Positions 33,929-42,111 of a stretch of 64,000 nt of DNA are shown here, piece after piece (positions within the stretch are counted from its first letter, which is position 1; every line of letters begins with the position of its first letter). Under the pieces are notes generated by a model, which did no database searches, was not told the origin of the DNA, and saw nothing but the letters and a program-made list of their open reading frames with translations. Source of the stretch: Thermoleophilales bacterium (GTDB lineage Bacteria > Actinomycetota > Thermoleophilia > Solirubrobacterales > 70-9); assembly GCA_020636895.1 (NCBI GenBank), contig JACJWZ010000003.1:62001-126000 (forward strand), written 5' to 3'. The position numbers and the translations under genes were made by a program.

Positions 33929-34846
33929 ATGCCCGCCATCATCGCCGCCATCCTGCTCTCCGCCGCCGCGGGGATCTGGGCGGAGCACCGCTACCCCGAG
34001 CGAGCGACCGCGCTGTCGCGGCGCTCCCTGCTCGTCGTCCTCTACGTGGTGCTACCGCCGACGACGTTCTTCAACCTCGCCGCGGTCGAGTTCGACACCG
34101 ACCATGCCGGCGGCATCGTCATCGCCTGGTTCGCGGTGGCCATCGCGGCGAGCGTCGCCTACCTGATCGGCTCGCGGCTGCTGCGCCTTCCCGCCTACGT
34201 GACCGGCGCGATGGTCACCTGCACCCTCGTCGCGAACACCGGCTACCTCGGCTACCCGCTGGTCGCGGCGCTGCTCGGCTCCGACATGCTCGGCGAGGGC
34301 GTCGCCTACGACATCGGCGTCGGCGTCCCGGCGCTGCTGATCGGCGGCTTCGCCGTCGGCGCGGCCTTCGGGACCAGCGCCGGCGAGGGGGTTCGCGAAC
34401 GCAGCGGCGCCTTCTTCGCCCGCAACCTCCCCCTCTACGCGGCGATCGCGGCGCTCCTGGCCCCCGACTCGTGGGCGCCGAGCCTCGCCGTCGACATCTC
34501 CCGCGTGATCGTCGTCCTCATCCTCCCCGTCGGCTTCTTCGCGGTCGGAACCGCGCTCGCCCACGACTCCGACGAGGGTGAGGTGAAGCTGCCACCGCCG
34601 ATCACCCCGCCGACGATCGCCGTCACCTTCACCAAGGTCCTGCTCCTGCCGGCGCTGCTTTACGCGCTGTCGCTGCCCTTCATCGACCTCCCGAGCACCT
34701 ACCTGCTGATGGCGGCGATGCCGGCGGGGCTCAACTCGATGATCGTCGCCCACGCCTACGGGCTCGACCTCGAGACGACGGCGGAGGCGATCACCTGGAC
34801 GACGGCGCTCGTCGTGGCGGCGGCGCTGGTGGCGAGCTTCGTCTGA
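33929..34846 (+). CDS. AEC (auxin efflux carrier) family transporter
   Basis: A 305-residue, ~10-helix membrane protein. The N-terminus (AIIAAILLSAAAGIWAE), the NTGYLGYPLVAALLG segment and the C-terminal MPAGLNSMIVAHAYGLD are typical of the AEC family, which moves organic acids such as malate. ATG 33929 was chosen because the hydrophobic core begins there; the frame extends to 33878. It follows glycerate kinase by 189 bp, in which I saw nothing, and may carry the related acid. Confidence 0.88.
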   Translation: MPAIIAAILLSAAAGIWAEHRYPERATALSRRSLLVVLYVVLPPTTFFNLAAVEFDTDHAGGIVIAWFAVAIAASVAYLIGSRLLRLPAYVTGAMVTCTLVANTGYLGYPLVAALLGSDMLGEGVAYDIGVGVPALLIGGFAVGAAFGTSAGEGVRERSGAFFARNLPLYAAIAALLAPDSWAPSLAVDISRVIVVLILPVGFFAVGTALAHDSDEGEVKLPPPITPPTIAVTFTKVLLLPALLYALSLPFIDLPSTYLLMAAMPAGLNSMIVAHAYGLDLETTAEAITWTTALVVAAALVASFV

Positions 34847-34880
34847 GCGAGATGGGCGGGCGTCGCGCGGCCCCCTTGCA

Positions 34881-34929
34881 TCGAACGTTCACCGCACGGG
34901 GCTATCCGGGGGTGAAATCGACGTTCGGC
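34881..34929. repeat. 50-bp convergent-gap palindrome, family C, copy 2
   Basis: Reversed orientation relative to the other two copies: TCGAACGTTCACCG..., core GGGGCTATCCGGGGG, then ACGTTCGGC. It lies in the convergent gap between the AEC gene and the membrane-protein gene. Confidence 0.8.
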
Positions 34930-34953
34930 GGCGAGGTATCGCCCGCGGCGGCC

Positions 34954-35841
34954 TCAGCCGCGCTGCTTGCGCTTGCGCTTGCGCTTGTTGTCGCGGCGGC
35001 CGGGGCGCCCCGGGGTGCCGGAGACGTCGGTGGCCGAGCCCTCGAAATCCTCAGGGTTCGCCGACTCCTCCGGCTCCGGCTCCGGAGGCGGCGCATTCGG
35101 GTCGGGCCACGGCACCGCGGTCCCCGTCTCCCAGGCCGGGAGCGGGCCGCCCATCCAGCGCCCGTTGGCGATCAAGGCGACGTGGATCATCCAGAAGAGG
35201 ACACCGAGGAAGCCGATCGGGCCGAGGAACTGCGAGAGCAGGAAGGCGGCGCCGAAGGCCATGCCGAGCGTGCCCCAGAATCGGGTGAGCAGGCCGACGC
35301 GCATCGCCCACATCGCCGAGTAGATGATCCCGAAGGCGAATGCGGCGATGCCGGCCAGAGCGGTGAAGGCGCCGATCTGCAGGACGGTGGAGTCGCCGAC
35401 GAGATCCTGGGCGCGGTCGACAGCGGCGTCACCGCTGAGCGGCAGGCCGGCGTCGACGAAGTCCTGGGCGACGGAGTCGTAGCCGATCGAGGTCACGATC
35501 CCGGAGATCGCGAGCAGGACCGGGCCGATGATGATCAGCGGCTTCAGCGAGTCGCGGGCGCGGTCGGTGCGGCGCGCGACGGCGTTGAAGAGGAAGAGGA
35601 CCGTGAAGCCGAGCAGCACGTAGCCGACCGCGGTCAGGATGGAGCCGACGAGGATCGAGCTGAAGTGGTCGGCGCGGTCGACGAGGCGCTCGGCGTCGTC
35701 CTCCGCGTTCGGGTCCAGCCCGGAGGACTGGATCATCAAGCCCGCCATGGCGCCGATCACTCCGAGGATCGTCGTCGCGAGGATGATCCGGGCCTGCCGG
35801 CTCTCCTGCTCGACCACTTGGTTGTCGACTTCGCTCGCCAT
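34954..35841 (-). CDS. Conserved membrane protein, about five helices, basic tail
   Basis: A 295-residue membrane protein not assigned to a family. Helices are visible at ARIILATTILGVIGAMAGLM, ILTAVGYVLLGFTVLFLF, LIIIGPVLLAISGIV, ALAGIAAFAFGIIYSAM and LGPIGFLGVLFWMIHVALI. The C-terminal 60 residues are Pro/Glu-rich and end in a Lys/Arg cluster (RRDNKRKRKRKQRG). Topology suggests the tail is cytoplasmic. No function is inferred. Confidence 0.75.
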   Translation of the reverse strand: MASEVDNQVVEQESRQARIILATTILGVIGAMAGLMIQSSGLDPNAEDDAERLVDRADHFSSILVGSILTAVGYVLLGFTVLFLFNAVARRTDRARDSLKPLIIIGPVLLAISGIVTSIGYDSVAQDFVDAGLPLSGDAAVDRAQDLVGDSTVLQIGAFTALAGIAAFAFGIIYSAMWAMRVGLLTRFWGTLGMAFGAAFLLSQFLGPIGFLGVLFWMIHVALIANGRWMGGPLPAWETGTAVPWPDPNAPPPEPEPEESANPEDFEGSATDVSGTPGRPGRRDNKRKRKRKQRG

Positions 35842-35878
35842 CGGGGTGCACCCGCGGCGCAGCTGGCGGCGGGGCGCT

Positions 35879-35884
35879 TATCTT
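35879..35884 (+). promoter_or_regulatory. -10 element for the ACT-domain gene
   Basis: TATCTT 6 bases before GTG 35891. Confidence 0.4.
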
Positions 35885-35890
35885 AGGGAC

Positions 35891-36424
35891 GTGGGCCACT
35901 TCTCCGTCAGCGCCATCGGACGCGACCGCCCCGGCATCGTCGCCGCGATCGCCGCCGGGCTGGTCGGGATCGGCGCCAACATCGAGGACTCGCGCATGAC
36001 CATCCTCGGCGGGCACTTCGCGGTGATGCTGCTCGTCTCCACCCCCGATGAGTACGACGGGGCCGCGGTGGAGGCCGCGCTTGCCGACGCTCGCGAGGTG
36101 CTCGAGCTGGAGGCGCTGACGGTGAGCGAGGTCGGCGCCGGGGCCGACGCACGTCCCGCGGCCGACCACGTGATCACCGTCTACGGCTCCGATCACCCCG
36201 GCATCGTGCACGCGATCACTGCGGAGCTGGCCGAGGCGGGGATCGGTATCACCGACCTGCAGACGCGGCTCGCCGGCGATCGGTCCTCCCCGCTCTACGT
36301 GATGATGCTCGAGGTCGCGCTCGGGGACGCCGACGCGGCCGACCTCGACGAGCGCCTCAGCCGCGTCGCGGAGGCCGCCGTCGTCGAGGTCGAGATGCGG
36401 CCGCTCGAGGCCGAGGCGCTCTGA
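35891..36424 (+). CDS. Double ACT-domain protein, GcvR-like
   Basis: A 177-residue protein with two ACT domains: HFSVSAIGRDRPGIVAAIAAGL and VITVYGSDHPGIVHAITAEL. This is the layout of GcvR, which senses glycine and controls the glycine-cleavage system in enterobacteria. Here it probably binds an amino acid; its partner is unknown because no GcvA-type regulator is near. GTG 35891 gives the conserved N-terminus and has AGGGAC or a leaderless promoter before it. It is followed 22 bp later by def. Confidence 0.85.
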   Translation: MGHFSVSAIGRDRPGIVAAIAAGLVGIGANIEDSRMTILGGHFAVMLLVSTPDEYDGAAVEAALADAREVLELEALTVSEVGAGADARPAADHVITVYGSDHPGIVHAITAELAEAGIGITDLQTRLAGDRSSPLYVMMLEVALGDADAADLDERLSRVAEAAVVEVEMRPLEAEAL

Positions 36425-36446
36425 GCCGGCACCCGGAACGACCGGC

Positions 36447-36935
36447 GTGAGCGTCCGCGACGTCCTGCTCTACCCCGACCGGCGCCTCAAGGAGGTCGCG
36501 CCGCCGGCCCAGGGTCCCGACGCGGAGCGAATCGCGGCCGACCTCCTCGACACGATGGACTCCCTCGGCCACTGCGTGGGGCTGGCCGCACCGCAGATCG
36601 GAGAGGCCGCCCGAGTGGCGGTGGTGGACGTCACCGAGCATCCGCGTGGAGCGGATCGCAACAACGGGCGGCTCGTGCTCGTCAACCCGGTGATCGTCTT
36701 CGCCAGCGGCAAGGACGTCGGCCGCGAGGGTTGCCTCTCGATCCCGGACCTGACCGCGAACGTGCGGCGGGCGAAGCGGATCAGGGTCGAGCACGCCGGC
36801 GGCGGCTTCGAGAGCCGCGGCTTCGAGGCCCGCTGCATCCAGCACGAACTGGACCACCTCGACGGAGTCCTGTTCCTCGACCGCGTCGCCTCGCTGGTCG
36901 ACGACGTCTTCCGGCGGCGGACCTACTCGCCCTGA
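36447..36935 (+). CDS. def: Peptide deformylase
   Basis: A 162-residue metalloenzyme that removes the formyl group from nascent proteins. All three motifs are present: GLAAPQIG, EGCLSIPD (metal Cys) and QHELDHLDG (two metal His and the catalytic Glu). It uses a GTG start. The 3' end overlaps the convergent small gene by 13 bp. Confidence 0.95.
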   Translation: MSVRDVLLYPDRRLKEVAPPAQGPDAERIAADLLDTMDSLGHCVGLAAPQIGEAARVAVVDVTEHPRGADRNNGRLVLVNPVIVFASGKDVGREGCLSIPDLTANVRRAKRIRVEHAGGGFESRGFEARCIQHELDHLDGVLFLDRVASLVDDVFRRRTYSP

Positions 36936-37183
36936 GGGGAATCGCCCGGCCGCGGCGGCGCGGCGGCGATGGCGAGGTCGGAGTCCGCGTCGTAGCCGGG
37001 CTCCCCCGGCAGGGCGACCCGGCCGCCGGGGCGGATCGGGTAGTACTCGTGATCGGTCGGCTCCGCGATGCGGCTGATGCGCTCGCCGACCCCGAGGACG
37101 ACGTCGAGGAACGGTGCGGCAAGACCGATCGCCTGCTCGAAGCGCTTTCGCGTCGCGATCTGTCCCGGCGTCAGGTTCGGCAT
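36923..37183 (-). CDS. Small hypothetical protein
   Basis: An 86-residue protein, beginning MPNLTPGQIATRKRFEQAIG and continuing through APFLDVVLGVGERISRI, with a Pro/Gly-rich acidic tail. I do not recognise it. It is judged real because its ATG at 37183 is preceded at 8 bases by TATCGT and because its codon pattern is consistent. It may be a membrane-peripheral or regulatory protein; no function can be given. Confidence 0.6.
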   Translation of the reverse strand: MPNLTPGQIATRKRFEQAIGLAAPFLDVVLGVGERISRIAEPTDHEYYPIRPGGRVALPGEPGYDADSDLAIAAAPPRPGDSPQGE

Positions 37184-37191
37184 CGCCGACA

Positions 37192-37197
37192 ACGATA
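37192..37197 (-). promoter_or_regulatory. -10 element for the small gene at 36923-37183
   Basis: TATCGT on the minus strand, 8 bases before ATG 37183. Confidence 0.4.
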
Positions 37198-37244
37198 CGC
37201 GGGGCCGAGCCCCGCGGGGGTCCGAGTGCTCCGGGCGCTCCGAC

Positions 37245-37250
37245 TAGGCT
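37245..37250 (+). promoter_or_regulatory. -10 element for the saccharopine dehydrogenase-like gene
   Basis: TAGGCT 8 bases before ATG 37259. Confidence 0.4.
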
Positions 37251-37258
37251 CCCGAGCC

Positions 37259-38392
37259 ATGAGCGAGACGACCTCGACCAACGAGCACGGGCCGATCGTC
37301 CTCTACGGCGCGAGCGGCTTCACCGGCAAGCTGATCGCCGCCGAGCTCTGCGCGCGTGGGCTCGACTTCACGCTCGCCGGCCGCTCCCGGGAGAAGCTCG
37401 AGGCCGTGGCGGCGCAGCTCCCCGACCCGCGACCCGTCGCCGCGGTCGCGCTCGACGACGCGGGCGCGCTGCGCTCGCTGCTCGAGCCGGCGGCTGTCGT
37501 GATCGGCTGCGCGGGGCCGTTCACGCTGCACGGCGGGCCGCTGATCGCGGCGGCGGCCGAGACCGGGACCAACTACCTCGACACGACCGGCGAGCAGCCG
37601 TTCATCAACGACTCCTTCGACGTCCACGGGGCCGCGGCGGCGGCGTCCGGAGCGGCGCTCGCCAGTGGAATGGGCTTCGACTACGCGCCCGGGGACATGC
37701 TCGCGGCGCTCGTCGCCGCCGGGCTCGGGCGGCTCCGGGAGATGACCGTCGCCTACGCCGTCCGCGGCTTCGGCCCGACCCGCGGCACCGCGCTCTCGGC
37801 GCTCGAGATGATGAGCGGTGGCGACGTGGTGTGGCGAGACGGCTCCCATCGCGTCGCTTCCCGCCACGTCGGCGAGGGCCGCTTCGACTTCCCCTCGCCG
37901 ATCGGCTCGCGCCGGGTCGGCCGCTACCCGTGCGGCGAGACGATCACGATTCCCCGCCACGTCGAGACGGACTCGGTGCGGTCGGTGATCGACCTGCGCG
38001 GGCTCACGGGACTTCCGCTCGGCCCGCTCTCCGCACCGGCGATGACGCTGAGCGGCATGGCGATGGTCGGACCGGTCCGCCGCGCCGCCAGCCGCCTGAT
38101 CGGCCGGATGCCGGAGGGGCCGACCGAGAAGGCCCGCGGAGCGGTGCGCTTCACCGTCGTCTGCGAGGCGGAGACGGCCGATGGGCGCAGGCGCCGCGGC
38201 GTCGTCCGCGGCAGCGACATCTACGGGCTCACCGCCGCGATCATCGCCGAGGGCGCCGCCCGGATGGCGACCCCCGGCTACGACCGCTCGGGGGCATTGG
38301 CCCCGGCGCAGGCCTTCGAACCGAAGGCGTTCCTGGACGCGCTGGAGCCGTTCGGCCTCAGCTACGAGGTCGAGGAGGTGAGCGGGAGGTGA
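37259..38392 (+). CDS. Saccharopine dehydrogenase-like NAD(P)-binding protein
   Basis: A 377-residue protein with an N-terminal Rossmann fold (IVLYGASGFTGKLIAAELCARG) and TLAGRSREKLEAV, as in the saccharopine dehydrogenase-like/trans-acting enoyl reductase group. The conserved GCAGPFTLHGGPLI and TGTNYLDTTGEQ segments are present. It probably reduces or oxidises a lipid or ketone intermediate; the substrate is unknown. Its stop overlaps the next gene by 3 bases (GTGA). Confidence 0.85.
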   Translation: MSETTSTNEHGPIVLYGASGFTGKLIAAELCARGLDFTLAGRSREKLEAVAAQLPDPRPVAAVALDDAGALRSLLEPAAVVIGCAGPFTLHGGPLIAAAAETGTNYLDTTGEQPFINDSFDVHGAAAAASGAALASGMGFDYAPGDMLAALVAAGLGRLREMTVAYAVRGFGPTRGTALSALEMMSGGDVVWRDGSHRVASRHVGEGRFDFPSPIGSRRVGRYPCGETITIPRHVETDSVRSVIDLRGLTGLPLGPLSAPAMTLSGMAMVGPVRRAASRLIGRMPEGPTEKARGAVRFTVVCEAETADGRRRRGVVRGSDIYGLTAAIIAEGAARMATPGYDRSGALAPAQAFEPKAFLDALEPFGLSYEVEEVSGR

Positions 38393-39033
38393 GCGGCACC
38401 GACGACGTCGTCCACTACCCCTGCCCGGCCTGCGGCTCGCCCCTGTACGGGTGGGTCGCCTCCCATGATCCCCTCCACGAGGGAGCGAAGGTCGTGATCG
38501 ATCGCTGCGAGACCTGTCGCCTCGCCGTCACCCGGGCGCCGGGACCCCCAGACGCGGACGCCGAGGTCGCCGCCCTCCTGCGTGACACCGGTGAGCACGA
38601 GGTCACGATCGAGACCGCCAACGGCGCCAGCGTCCAGGCAGGCATCGGCGGCTCGCAGTGGGCGGGGCTCGAGCCGGAGCTGCGGCGCCTCCACCTGAGC
38701 CCCGACTCGGCTCGCCGGCTGCTCGCGCGGCGGGGAATCGAGGTGACGGAGGTCTCGACGCCCTTCAGCCGCGACTCCTACTCGTTGATGCGACAGACCC
38801 TGATCAACGCCTTCACCTTCCGGGACAACTTCCTCCGCAACGCTCACGCCGGCCTGCTCCCGACGCCGAAGAGCGGCCGCGACCGCTGGCTGCAGCGGCT
38901 CGACTACGTGGTGTCGTGGCTGGTCTGGATCCCTTGCGCGGTGTTCGCCTTCCCGATCGAGCTCGCAGCGGCCGGCTTCGGCCGCGGCGGCGATCTGGTC
39001 GTCAACGGGAAGACGGACGAGGACGCGGGTTGA
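38389..39033 (+). CDS. Zinc-ribbon protein with C-terminal hydrophobic segment
   Basis: A 214-residue protein translated from a GTG (after GGGAG) that overlaps the upstream stop. The N-terminus has a four-Cys zinc-ribbon pattern (YPCPACGSPLYG ... DRCETCRLAV). A middle region rich in Arg/Leu follows, then a hydrophobic stretch (VVSWLVWIPCAVFAFPIELAAAG) that could be a membrane helix. It may be a membrane-anchored partner of the oxidoreductase before it. Family not recognised. Confidence 0.7.
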   Translation: MSGTDDVVHYPCPACGSPLYGWVASHDPLHEGAKVVIDRCETCRLAVTRAPGPPDADAEVAALLRDTGEHEVTIETANGASVQAGIGGSQWAGLEPELRRLHLSPDSARRLLARRGIEVTEVSTPFSRDSYSLMRQTLINAFTFRDNFLRNAHAGLLPTPKSGRDRWLQRLDYVVSWLVWIPCAVFAFPIELAAAGFGRGGDLVVNGKTDEDAG

Positions 39034-39096
39034 GAGTTCGAGGGTGCGCGTCGCGCTCCCTCGCGGCAACCACGCGGGCCGACGGCGGCGACCGCG

Positions 39097-39102
39097 TATG
39101 CT
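39097..39102 (+). promoter_or_regulatory. -10 element for the small gene at 39110
   Basis: TATGCT 7 bases before ATG 39110. Confidence 0.4.
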
Positions 39103-39109
39103 CGGGTTC

Positions 39110-39376
39110 ATGGAAGGTGGCTTCGGACTCTTCGGCGATCCCGACGACCTACAGGCGCGGCTCGGTGAGCTCGCCGACTCGATGCAGGGTGCGCAGAAGG
39201 TCGCTTGGGCCGACAATGCGATCCAGCTCGCCGTCTCGATGACGGTCGCCGCCATCCGTCAGATCGAGCTGGAGGGCAACTCCGACGAACAGGCCACCCA
39301 GATCCGTGACGCGATCCGGATGATCTTCCCCGAGGCGGTGACCCTCGTCTCCGAGGCCCGTCAGGGCCTGAGCTAG
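39110..39376 (+). CDS. Small helical hypothetical protein
   Basis: An 88-residue protein, starting MEGGFGLFGDPDDLQARLGE and predicted to be mostly helical (MQGAQKVAWADNAIQLAVSM; IRDAIRMIFPEAVTLVSEA). I do not recognise it. An in-frame ATG at 39098 is a possible earlier start, but the TATGCT hexamer overlaps it and favours 39110. It ends 38 bp before the convergent FKBP gene. Confidence 0.6.
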   Translation: MEGGFGLFGDPDDLQARLGELADSMQGAQKVAWADNAIQLAVSMTVAAIRQIELEGNSDEQATQIRDAIRMIFPEAVTLVSEARQGLS

Positions 39377-39394
39377 CCGGCCGGGAGCCGCCGG

Positions 39395-39406
39395 CGCCCG
39401 CGGGCG
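39395..39406. terminator. GC-rich palindrome in a convergent gap
   Basis: CGCCCGCGGGCG, a perfect 12-base palindrome between the convergent genes ending at 39376 and 39415. It could serve both directions, but there is no T-run. Confidence 0.25.
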
Positions 39407-39414
39407 ATTGGCGA

Positions 39415-39798
39415 TTACCTGACGCCGACGAGATCGACGACGAAGACCAGGGTCTCGTCGGGTTCGATCGCGCCGGGAACTCCGCGCTTGCCGTAGGCGA
39501 GGGTCGGCGGGATCGTCAGCTGCCGGCGCCCGCCCGGCTTCATCCCCGCGACACCTTGATCCCAGCCGGGGATGACCTGGCCCTTGCCGAGCGCGAACTT
39601 GAAGGTCTCGCCACGGTCCCAGGAGGAGTCGAACTGCTCGCCCGTCGACCAGGCGTGGCCGACGTAGTGGACCTCGACGACGTGCCCGGGAGCGGCCTTC
39701 ATCCCGTCGCCGACCTCGAGGTCCTCGACCTCGAGGCGGTAGGAGGGCGTGGTGCCGGCGGGAACGTCGACGTTCGGCTTGGTGAGCCCGCTTTCCAT
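39415..39798 (-). CDS. FKBP-type peptidyl-prolyl cis-trans isomerase
   Basis: A 127-residue single-domain FKBP that speeds proline isomerisation in protein folding. The fold markers are VEVHYVGHAWSTGEQFDSSW, GQVIPGWDQGVAGMKPGG and LTIPPTLAYGKRG, ending LVFVVDLVGV. No signal peptide, so it is cytoplasmic. The -10-like TAGCTT (39807-39812) lies 8 bases before ATG 39798, which also has a G-rich ribosome-binding site. Confidence 0.94.
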   Translation of the reverse strand: MESGLTKPNVDVPAGTTPSYRLEVEDLEVGDGMKAAPGHVVEVHYVGHAWSTGEQFDSSWDRGETFKFALGKGQVIPGWDQGVAGMKPGGRRQLTIPPTLAYGKRGVPGAIEPDETLVFVVDLVGVR

Positions 39799-39928
39799 CC
39801 CCCTGCAAGCTACCCGCTCGGAGCGGCGAGCGGAGGCAGCTCAGCCTCGCCCGGCGGTGTCGCGAAGACGGCACGACATCGTCGGTGGAAAGTCACTCAG
39901 CGTCTCCCACCTGCGACACCGTCCCCCC

Positions 39929-39934
39929 TACGGT
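39929..39934 (+). promoter_or_regulatory. -10 element for the gene at 39941
   Basis: TACGGT 6 bases before ATG 39941. Confidence 0.4.
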
Positions 39935-39940
39935 CGCTCC

Positions 39941-40588
39941 ATGGCATCGACCCGATCACGCGCGGCCCGGCGAGGCCCACCGCCTGAGCGTGGGGCCGCG
40001 GGTGTCGAGCAAGTGGGCCTCGTGCTGCTGCTCGCGCTCACGGCGACGGCCGTCATCGGGCTGCTCACGGGAGCCGGCCCCGGCGGCGAGCGCTCCCTCG
40101 CATCCCAGATCGCCTTCAAGCAGCGCTGCGCGGTCCGCTTCCCCGATCCCTGCTGGCAGGACCCGCTGACCGAGGCGTACGGCCGCGGGCTGGCAGGGGC
40201 GATCCGGGCGCTTGCTCCCGCACCGGCGGCGGTGGCGGGTCTCGCGCCCGTCGACTACCGGCGCTGCCGGCAGGTGAGCTGCGCGGCCTGGGCGGGCCCG
40301 CACCTGACGGCGTCCAACCGCCGCACCACCCTCTTCACCTCAGTGAGGGAGGCCGGCGCCGAGATCGCGATCGACTACTGGAGCTACCGGCCGTCGCTCG
40401 GCTGGGAGCGGGCGACGCAGCGGGTCGGCCGCTCCGAGCTCCCCGGCTACGCGAGCGTCCCGCTGCTCGACTCCGCCGACCCGGTCCTCGTCCCGCTGGA
40501 GACGACGCTCGGGCGCGACGACGCCCGCTTCGCCTCCGGCGAGGAGCCGCCGTGGCGTGGTCAGGTCGAAAGCAGGTGGGGACGTTGA
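39941..40588 (+). CDS. Membrane-anchored protein with TadE/Flp-like N-terminus
   Basis: A 215-residue protein. The N-terminus has a basic stretch, then ERGAAGVEQVGLVLLLALTA, which resembles a class III (Flp/TadE-type) signal: Gly before a cleavage site, Glu five residues later and one hydrophobic helix. The rest is extracytoplasmic in prediction, with Cys residues (QRCAVRFPDPCW, RRCRQVSCAAW). No tad secretion genes are in the window. A pilin-like role is an inference. Confidence 0.65.
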   Translation: MASTRSRAARRGPPPERGAAGVEQVGLVLLLALTATAVIGLLTGAGPGGERSLASQIAFKQRCAVRFPDPCWQDPLTEAYGRGLAGAIRALAPAPAAVAGLAPVDYRRCRQVSCAAWAGPHLTASNRRTTLFTSVREAGAEIAIDYWSYRPSLGWERATQRVGRSELPGYASVPLLDSADPVLVPLETTLGRDDARFASGEEPPWRGQVESRWGR

Positions 40589-40600
40589 GCGGTACCGCTC
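40587..40600. repeat. Perfect 14-bp palindrome
   Basis: GAGCGGTACCGCTC, overlapping the stop codon of the TadE-like gene and starting the 159-bp gap before the lipoprotein gene. Terminator stem or operator. Confidence 0.4.
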
Positions 40601-40747
40601 ATGCGCCTACAGTGGTACCTATGGCCTCGCGGACGTCGCCGCCGTCGCCGCTTCCCCGTCAAATAGGGTTCCGCTCTCTGGTCACCCATGCCAGTGAACC
40701 GCGGAGGGGGCCGCAGCAGTAGTCGTCCAGAGAAGGAGAAAGTCCAG

Positions 40748-41143
40748 TTGAAGAGGCTCATCGCGGCGGTGGCAGTCGCCACAGCGTTGATCGGAATCGG
40801 TGCGGCGGGTTGCGGGGGCGGTGGCTCTGACACGGACTCGGAGCCGGCTTCACCGGAGGACGTCGCGCTGGCGTACTGGAACGCCTACGCCGATGGTGAC
40901 GGCGCGGGTATGTGCGACAAGATGAGCGCGGACTTCTTCGGCTCAGCGGGCTCGGACAGCTGCGCGCAGACGGCGGCCGTGCTCGCGGAGCGGGATGACA
41001 TGGACTCTCCCGAGGTCACCGACAGCCAGGTGGACGGCGAGACGGCGAAGGTCACGGTAACCGGATCGCAGGGCGTCACCTACGTCACCGACATGGTGCA
41101 GGAGGACGGCGAGTGGCGGGTGGACAACGCGCAGCAGAAGTGA
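40748..41143 (+). CDS. Small lipoprotein, NTF2/DUF4878-like
   Basis: A 131-residue exported lipoprotein. TTG 40748 is preferred over ATG 40688 because an AAGGAG ribosome-binding site (40733-40738) precedes it at 9 bases and the signal peptide begins at once: LIAAVAVATALIGIGAAGC, with lipobox Cys near residue 22. The mature domain (SPEDVALAYWNAYADGDGAG ... VQEDGEWRVDNAQ) fits a cystatin/NTF2-like fold. Role unknown. Confidence 0.8.
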   Translation: MKRLIAAVAVATALIGIGAAGCGGGGSDTDSEPASPEDVALAYWNAYADGDGAGMCDKMSADFFGSAGSDSCAQTAAVLAERDDMDSPEVTDSQVDGETAKVTVTGSQGVTYVTDMVQEDGEWRVDNAQQK

Positions 41144-41147
41144 TCGC

Positions 41148-41166
41148 GAGGCCGGGCCGGCCTCGA
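41148..41166. terminator. Hairpin between convergent genes
   Basis: Perfect 8-bp arms CGAGGCCG and CGGCCTCG around GGC, located between the lipoprotein stop and the DUF2804 stop. It is a likely bidirectional terminator stem without a T-run. Confidence 0.45.
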
Positions 41167-41180
41167 ACGACCCGAGCGCC

Positions 41181-42101
41181 TCACCAGACCGCGTCGTGGC
41201 TCTCCATGACGCCGATGCCCGAGGCGAGCTCGATGCCGTCGAGTGATCCGCTGAACGTGCCGAACGGCTGCCGGTAGCTCGAGCTGAAGATGCCCTTGCG
41301 CTCCTCGCGGGAGCGCTCGGCCTCCTTGCCGAAGTCGAGACGGGCTCCGGAGCCGAAGGCGATCGCCTCCAACCCGTCGAAGGTGACGATGCCGGGCTCG
41401 GCGGCAGGCTCGCCATCGATCCAGATCGCGCGCTCGCTGTCGGAGGCGGGGTCGTTTATCCCGGCGACGAGGTTCCAGCTCACCTCCCGGCCATCCGCGG
41501 AAGTGCCGACGCCGGCAGACCACCGCCAGGAGGTGTGCCGCGGGTGATACCCGGCGGACTCGTCCTCGATGCCACGCGCGCTCTCCCTCACCCTCTCGCC
41601 GCCGGGAAGCAGCACGTCGACCTCGACGGCAGTGGTCCGTTTGCGGGTCCACGTGAACCGCTCGGTCCCGCCGTCGGGCGCCAGGCAGACGGCCTCCACC
41701 CAGGCGCCGGATCCCATCGAGAGCTTGCCGCGGATCTCGCCGGACCGGAAGTGGCAGACCGCGCCGCGCTCGTCCTCGCCGATCTCGAGTGGATGCCCCT
41801 CGGCGTCCTGATTCCAGACCTCACCCCGGGCCGCGGGGAAGCGCATCCGGGTGCGCTCGTGGAGCTCACCGCTCTCGCGGTCGAGCACCGCCCAGAACGT
41901 CTGCGAGCCGGGGCCGACCTGCACGCTGGCGGCGCAGATCATCAGCCGCCCCCCGAAGGCGGAGACGTAGCGCCAGCGCTTGCGCCAGCCCCCGGCGAAG
42001 CGCATCGGCATCTTCCCCGGGGGCAGCGGCAGCGCCGGGCGCTCGCCGTCGGGCCCGCGCCAGGGAAGCGCTGCGAGCGCTGCGCGCTCCTCTCCGGTCA
42101 A
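41181..42101 (-). CDS. DUF2804 family protein
   Basis: A 306-residue protein of the DUF2804 family, recognised by VSWNLVAGINDPASDSER, a following IWIDGEP and a C-terminal GVMESHDAVW. Such proteins have a lipocalin-like beta fold related to AttH; the function is not known. It starts at a TTG with a GAGGAGG ribosome-binding site that lies just after the stop of the D,D-carboxypeptidase gene, so the two are co-transcribed. Confidence 0.8.
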   Translation of the reverse strand: MTGEERAALAALPWRGPDGERPALPLPPGKMPMRFAGGWRKRWRYVSAFGGRLMICAASVQVGPGSQTFWAVLDRESGELHERTRMRFPAARGEVWNQDAEGHPLEIGEDERGAVCHFRSGEIRGKLSMGSGAWVEAVCLAPDGGTERFTWTRKRTTAVEVDVLLPGGERVRESARGIEDESAGYHPRHTSWRWSAGVGTSADGREVSWNLVAGINDPASDSERAIWIDGEPAAEPGIVTFDGLEAIAFGSGARLDFGKEAERSREERKGIFSSSYRQPFGTFSGSLDGIELASGIGVMESHDAVW

Positions 42102-42111
42102 CTCAACCTCC

